64,000 nt of DNA, from NCBI GenBank assembly GCA_005406025.1, contig BGZK01000016.1:620001-684000 (forward strand), read 5' to 3'. The DNA comes from Eumeta japonica (Eukaryota > Arthropoda > Insecta > Lepidoptera > Psychidae). The position numbers and the translations under genes were made by a program. Numbering within the stretch: the first letter of the stretch is position 1; the number at the start of each line of letters is the position of its first letter. The notes below the pieces were generated by a model. The model was not told the DNA's origin. It ran no database searches and was given only the letters and a program-made list of their open reading frames with translations. Shown here piece by piece: positions 58,918 to 64,000 of this stretch.

Positions 58918-61099
58918 CTTCGCTGTCGCGGGCGAAGTCCGTCCGGGGCCGGACCGTCCCGTAAGCCCGGAGCCCCGGCGCCGCACGCCGCCCGAGCCCG
59001 CGCGGACGGCTGATCCGCGAGCGGCAATTCGAGCTCACCCACACGCAAATGAACGCGGCCTTAATTGCTCTATTTAATTCGTGCGCGGTGCCCGCTGCGA
59101 GTTCTCCGCATCACGTACATCGCTGATGATACTTTATCAGCTTGACGGTGCCCCCTGTCTGTTGACATTAAACTATGAGGTATCGTTACGTACATTTCGA
59201 ATAAAAACGGTATACTCTACGTACACAGTAAATATTTTTTTTCATGTGGAAAATAATTTTTCTATTTGTTATATATTTACGTATTTACTATAAACTATTA
59301 TTCTTCACTCATACACCTTCACTCACTTCAGTCATAAACTAATAATATTATTTAACACTTACATTGTTGAATGTGTGTTATGAACATTCGTATAATATAT
59401 GCACATATATGTAAAGGTTTAAGATTTTAAAGATATATATATATAACATTTAATACAATACAGATTTATATATATTACTGTACTGTAATGAAAATGTAAT
59501 ATTTTTTCAATAAAATTACGTCCTTAGCGTGATTAGCATTACGAAAGTTCAGCGTGAAGCGGGCTCGCGTGCGCCGTAAAGTTACACCTGATGTTTATTG
59601 CCCGACGGCCGAAACGGCGGAGCTCTGGGAGGCGCCCCGTTCGGCGACGAATTGTTTTATCGACATGCAAAATTTTTTTATCCAAACAAAACTATCAGCG
59701 AGCATTTTGTGCTCATTCTTGGAATATTTGAATGGCAACAGTAACGGTACCTCAATAGTGATGTGTGCGTTGCCATAAATTATATTCGGCCGAACAGAAC
59801 GAACGATTGCAAAATCACACCATCTCCACCATGAGTGATGGTGGCGGATCAGCGATGACGGTCGACAGTGACCAAACGGACCATATGTAATTTCCACCCA
59901 AATTTTGCACAAATATATCATAAATACAATAATACACTTAAGTCTACATCGGTGAAGTTATAATTCCCGCGCCGAGTTCAAGGACGAAGGCGGCGGCGGC
60001 GGGGCCCGGCTGACGGCGCGGCCGCTTCGGCAAGTGGACGTCCGCCCGCCGGGAAACAATTGAAACGAGTCGATTTCTGACGTCCCGGATTGGTCATTTC
60101 CGTCAGCGTACCGCGGAGTACGTCCACGCCACACGGACGAAACCCAAATGCACGGGCGCATAATGTTTAAGTGGAACGCCTGTGCACACTGCAGTCGATT
60201 ACGAGAGGAGTAAATTCACTGCCGGACATCTACCCAGAGTGTACCGATGTAAAATGCCCAGCGCGGTCGTACCGGCGAGTCGGAGCTGCTCCGGCGGCTC
60301 CGTCCGAGGTTGAGAGGAGAGCTTTGTACTGTTCGAGTACACAAACGGGACAAATAACTCGATGGCGATGATGATGATAAGTAAATCCTAAACACGAATG
60401 TCGCGTATGAAAATGACAATACGAAATCGATCACCATATTCAAATTTAAACTCACAAATCATATTTTATTTCGTAATAAAACGGCGTTCAAAGACTTTTT
60501 AAAATAATTAATAGTTTCCGTGGTGCCGACTAAAGGTATAGTAGATGGTTTGTAAACAGAATTTTTTAAACAGATTCAACCTATTTTTCAATAGTTCTAA
60601 AACCTATTTAATCAAAAAATTAATTAAATAGGTTTTTGAAGACGGCTTTTTTTAAATTTTTTTTATACGCGGCATTCTTATCTTTTATTTCATTATCCGT
60701 TTACTTGAGACTTGTGTCACATTTATTTTATGGCAATCTTGAATACCCATATTTGCCTCGATTAATTTTAAATATAATTTTTTCAATTTAAAATATTTTG
60801 AAGTCATTTTTAATCAATCTGACGTCGACCGTTCATTTACAAACGCTCGTATCAGAGAACGAGAAGATTCGTATGTCCTACCCTTTTTTTATTTCTTCAC
60901 GAAGCAATGAAACCATGACCATATGTAAGTTATTGTAACACCACGGAAAGCTCGTGAAGGTCCATGATAGACCGTCGAAATAGAAACTACTCCGCCGTCG
61001 CAGGTGGTTCAGCTCTGCGGGCCGCGCGGTCGCCGCACGCGCCGGCGGCCCCAAACTTTCCCACTTGGCCTATTTGGGCGTTGATGACGTTGTTAAGTC
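58918..61099. other. Non-coding stretch with GC islands and a hairpin
   Basis: GC-rich islands lie at about 58918-59035 and 59970-60060, with another around 61005-61099. The perfect 14-bp inverted repeat at 60599-60636 (AAAACCTATTTAAT) has a 10-nt loop. An AT-only tract around 59400-59500 contains TATATATATA runs. Open frames here come from the islands and have no domains. Confidence 0.5.
60599..60636. repeat. Perfect 14-bp inverted repeat
   Basis: AAAACCTATTTAAT and its exact reverse complement are separated by 10 A/T-rich bases. The right arm is followed by TTTT-rich sequence, so the unit could fold as a stem-loop. Confidence 0.75.
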
Positions 61100-61990
61100 A
61101 CGGCGCGCGAGCGGCCGAATGAGAAAATAAAATATTACTGTTTAAGGTCGCGAGCTCATGGAATTGCGCTCGCTCTCGAGAGTTGTTTTGTGAGCGCCCA
61201 TGAAAGTCCGCCGCGGCGAAGCGAATTCACGAGTGCGCTACGGTCCGAACCGATTTTCGCACTTGCGGTTCGACGGCGAAGTTTTGATTGTAACCGTTTT
61301 GTAACGATGGAGTTATCGTTCATTAATTATTCTTTATGTATTGAGAGATCGTTTCGCCTGTTAAAATGTTTTATACTCGTAAAACCTATTTTTGTTGTAT
61401 GTGATTTTGGGGCGTAATGCATTTTACCGGTAAACAAGTCTGGTCCGATAGTAACACGTAAGTAATCAAATCGTATGATTAACTCATTTGTTTAGTTTAG
61501 CACTGAGATGACTGCCCCGTCCACCGGACCGGAGCTGGTTCGCTGCCTTACGCCGCATTTTTCTGGTCTACTCGTCTCATCTATGTGGAATTTTAAGTCG
61601 TTACAAACCACGTGCGTCTCTTTGTAACATGACTTTCGACCGACAGACATCGAACGGCGGACGTCACTCAGTATACTATATTTTTATATATAGCTAATGG
61701 ATTTGGGCATTTCGTTGTCCTTAAACTAGACCTCGAAAGTACCTAATAATGAAATATTATACAAGAAAAAATCGAATCAATAATAATCTCATCCAGTAGA
61801 AAAATTGCTTAAACCTTTTTTTGACAAAACTCGCCGCAACACAGGATTCAGCAATATATTTCTCTGCTTTTGTTGCTTTGCAGGACCTCCTCCGCTGTTT
61901 AGGGAACAAAGGATTTCGTCGCGCAATCGAACCAGATAGCGAATAAATTTGTCTGTTGAAATTAAGTCGTCAAATAGATAATAAACTGTT
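61100..61990 (+). other. Possible two-exon non-coding or 5'-untranslated transcript
   Basis: The GC-rich region before 61430 ends in AGTAACAC/GTAAGTAATC, a strong donor at 61457/61458. A very strong acceptor (GCTTTTGTTGCTTTGCAG) lies at 61883/61884. Exon 2 has no clear coding frame: one frame gives DLLRCLGNKGFRRAIEP and then stops at an AATAAA. The pair would suit a long non-coding RNA or a 5' leader of a gene continuing to the right. This is inference only. Confidence 0.3.
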
Positions 61991-63530
61991 TCTGAGCGTA
62001 GTGTTGAAATGCTTATTGGGCAGTGTGAGGTGCGGCCTCATCGTGAAGTGATGACGGCAAGAGCTTAATTTGAGGCAGTTTTTAAGTAATATAAAAAAGA
62101 AACTAAATTATATTATATAATCTAAATGTTTACCCCGACCTCTATATCAGCCGTTTCTCAAATTGACTGCTGCACGTTTCACGACCTGCACGTCCCTGTT
62201 ACTTTTTTGGCCGTCTGAGTCCACGGGGTCCAAAATTGGTTAACAATTCAGTTTATCCGTGTGTTCCTTATGTTTCGTATAACATGAAAACTAAAATATT
62301 CTGGCACTTCTATTTATGAGACATTTAGAACATTATCGTGTTTAGAAATGAAATCTGTGTTTGAAGAATGTAAATGTATATTAGGTTAATTCGGACTTGT
62401 ACGGTGGCGAGTAGCCACATCTAAGCAGAGGTGAACACCGGTGCGTGTAGGGGATATCGAGGGTTTCCCTGTGCACTCTGAGATAAAACTGCGAATTCAC
62501 AGACGCTTTGCAAATACAGACTTTTCAAATATTGCCCACAGTTTACCAAACAAGACATCTATTGGAACTTTTGCCCATCAGTACGATTTTTTGGTTATAA
62601 TCCACAACCTGACGCCTGGTAGCGTGGGAGTATCACTTTCGAGGCCGTCGCTCTGTTCTATCGGCACATATTAAATCTCGCCATCATCATTGAGAACTTC
62701 TTCAAATTTTCTGTGTACACTTATCGGTGATGATTGTTTGCTCGCAATTCCTGCTCTTTAGTGTATTTGTCGCTGTTAGTTTTATATTTCTAAACCACTT
62801 CTCTTTATTCTCGCTACGTTGGAGTTAATTATTTTTAATTTGTGTCACAGTTGTGACGGAAGTAGAAAGAACCTGTTTAAAAACCATTTTTTCTTTGTTT
62901 ACGTTTTAATCTGTTGTTACATTATGCTTTCTTTCCGGAATCTCTGTAAATTCCACATCTATTTTCTATAACTTTCATTAACTATTATTTTTAACTAAAA
63001 CAAATGAAACCAACTTATTTCTTGTTCAAAAATGACGCTAAGCCGTCGAGTCCCGGACTTTATTCCCGCGCTGGGTCAGCATAGAACGCCTAGACTTGAG
63101 CTCCAAGCTCGTTGGTATAAAATAATTAGACTGTGAAATAGTGTTCTTTTGCAGTGAGGTGGTAAAACTGTCACAGTGGCATCAATATAGAAATCGTCGG
63201 TCCCCGACTTTGTATTTATTGCATGCCTTTTTCCTAGTTTTGAACTCTTCATAATCTAAATTTTATTAAAATCGGTTCAGTGACAATCTCGTGAGAACCG
63301 AGAAACAAACTTATTAATTGACAATAACTATCAAGAGGTATCGATTTCAACACTTTCGCAAAATACTCATAGCTTTTATAATTGAAAATAATGTCGACTA
63401 TTTTAACGAGCTAAATACTATGAATATTTTTCTTGTATTTTAACGATTAGATATTGTATGTTAAAATTTAAAATGTAGCTAATGACGTCATCCTCAGCAT
63501 AATAATGCAAAAATTTCTTTTAAATAAAAT
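61991..63530. other. Non-coding AT-rich DNA
   Basis: Nothing recognised. The 77-codon frame at 62441-62674 reads RIHRRFANTDFSNIAHSL and looks protein-like but has no known domain or splice context. A CAG acceptor-like site at 63153 has no matching exon. Confidence 0.45.
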
Positions 63531-63620
63531 AATCGACAGAGTGCGAATCGAACTCGCATAAATGTGTTTCGTCCTACTTGTTGTTAAGAACCAAATCCTA
63601 TCAACCATTGATGTACTGTA
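63531..63620 (-). repeat. tRNA-like SINE head or decayed tRNA
   Basis: On the minus strand TGCGAGTTCGATTCGCA (63558-63542) forms a perfect 5-bp T-arm with a canonical B box (GTTCGATTC). Upstream at 63610-63596, TCAATGGTTGATAGG resembles an A box. The acceptor stem does not pair and no clear anticodon arm forms, so it is not a functional tRNA. Confidence 0.45.
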
Positions 63621-64000
63621 TTTACTTGTTTTTATATTCGAGTGTTCGAGGGGAAAACGAGCAGGCGAGGCGTTAGAGAAATGGTCACGCCGGCCGTGAC
63701 GCTCACAAGGCCGTAGGAGTCGTCAGTGCGTAGCGGGCCTCTTGGGTAGGAATAGCATATTTTATGAAGGGGAGGTAAATGGAGAGGAGTGGAGAGATGG
63801 TGGGAGAAGTGGACCACCGGAACTCTTATTCACTGGACGAAATGCAACAGTGGAAGCTGCTCTTCACGTCCGTATTTTGTGCGAATGTGGTGTTTCGCCG
63901 GCAGAGCCGCTCTATCTTTGTGTCGCAGCCAAGTCTACAGCACGGCTCTACCGCAGCTGTTGTTAATGTTTGTTTCTTTATGTGTTTTTCTTTTGTCTTT
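63621..64000. other. Non-coding, no gene seen
   Basis: Moderately GC-rich with purine-rich GGAGAGG words near 63775-63805. The frame at 63742-63966 has no recognised domain. Confidence 0.4.

Noticed and set aside
58761..59077. Several long overlapping frames on both strands near 58.9 kb
   Set aside because: They are GC-island shadows. Only the frame beginning at 58917 has a signal-peptide-like start and cysteine pattern.

Overview
This is a gene-poor stretch of insect nuclear DNA, most likely from a moth or butterfly. It is AT-rich, with short CpG-rich islands every 1-3 kb. It carries decayed mobile elements of animal type (DIRS, Tc1/mariner, hAT, tRNA-derived SINE-like pieces), splice-site-like signals with insect-type polypyrimidine tracts, and a dispersed repeat (about 16450 and 38214) of a kind I associate with Lepidoptera. 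No bacterial operon, rRNA or CRISPR is visible. The order-level call is inference.

The firm content is mobile DNA. (1) 730-5510: a broken DIRS-type tyrosine-recombinase retrotransposon on the minus strand. It has inverted terminal repeats, an internal complementary region, gag, RT, RNase H and recombinase remnants. (2) 19342-20606 and 43719-44994: two copies of one mariner family, in opposite orientation and inactivated by different lesions. (3) 39238-40225 and about 42650-43080: two further, unrelated mariner remnants. (4) 30497-32272: an internally deleted hAT element with a perfect 8-bp target duplication and a still-open fused reading frame. (5) 53284-55882: a longer hAT element with its own 8-bp duplication and broken frames, inserted beside a short inverted-repeat unit. 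(6) 35625-35948: an endonuclease-domain fragment. (7) SINE-like tRNA-derived pieces near 48.9 and 63.6 kb.

The rest, about 45 kb, has no confidently recognised host gene. It reads as intergenic DNA or a very long intron. Several spliced signals deserve transcript evidence: a 47-nt exon-like cassette at 21637-21683, an open exon-like block at 46402-46524, a possible recursive splice site at 57066/57067, and two very small two-exon models on the minus strand (5795-6297 and 58547-58917). The second would encode a short secreted peptide with four clustered cysteines. These are inferences from sequence signals, and some will be chance.

Other structure includes a long imperfect hairpin at 10347-10443, the same G-quadruplex motif in two islands 4 kb apart with a near match at 23.7 kb, several perfect inverted repeats and one alternating purine-pyrimidine tract. 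The CpG-rich islands could be regulatory elements or first exons, which would suit a regulatory desert or giant intron of a developmental gene. I cannot name such a gene from this window.
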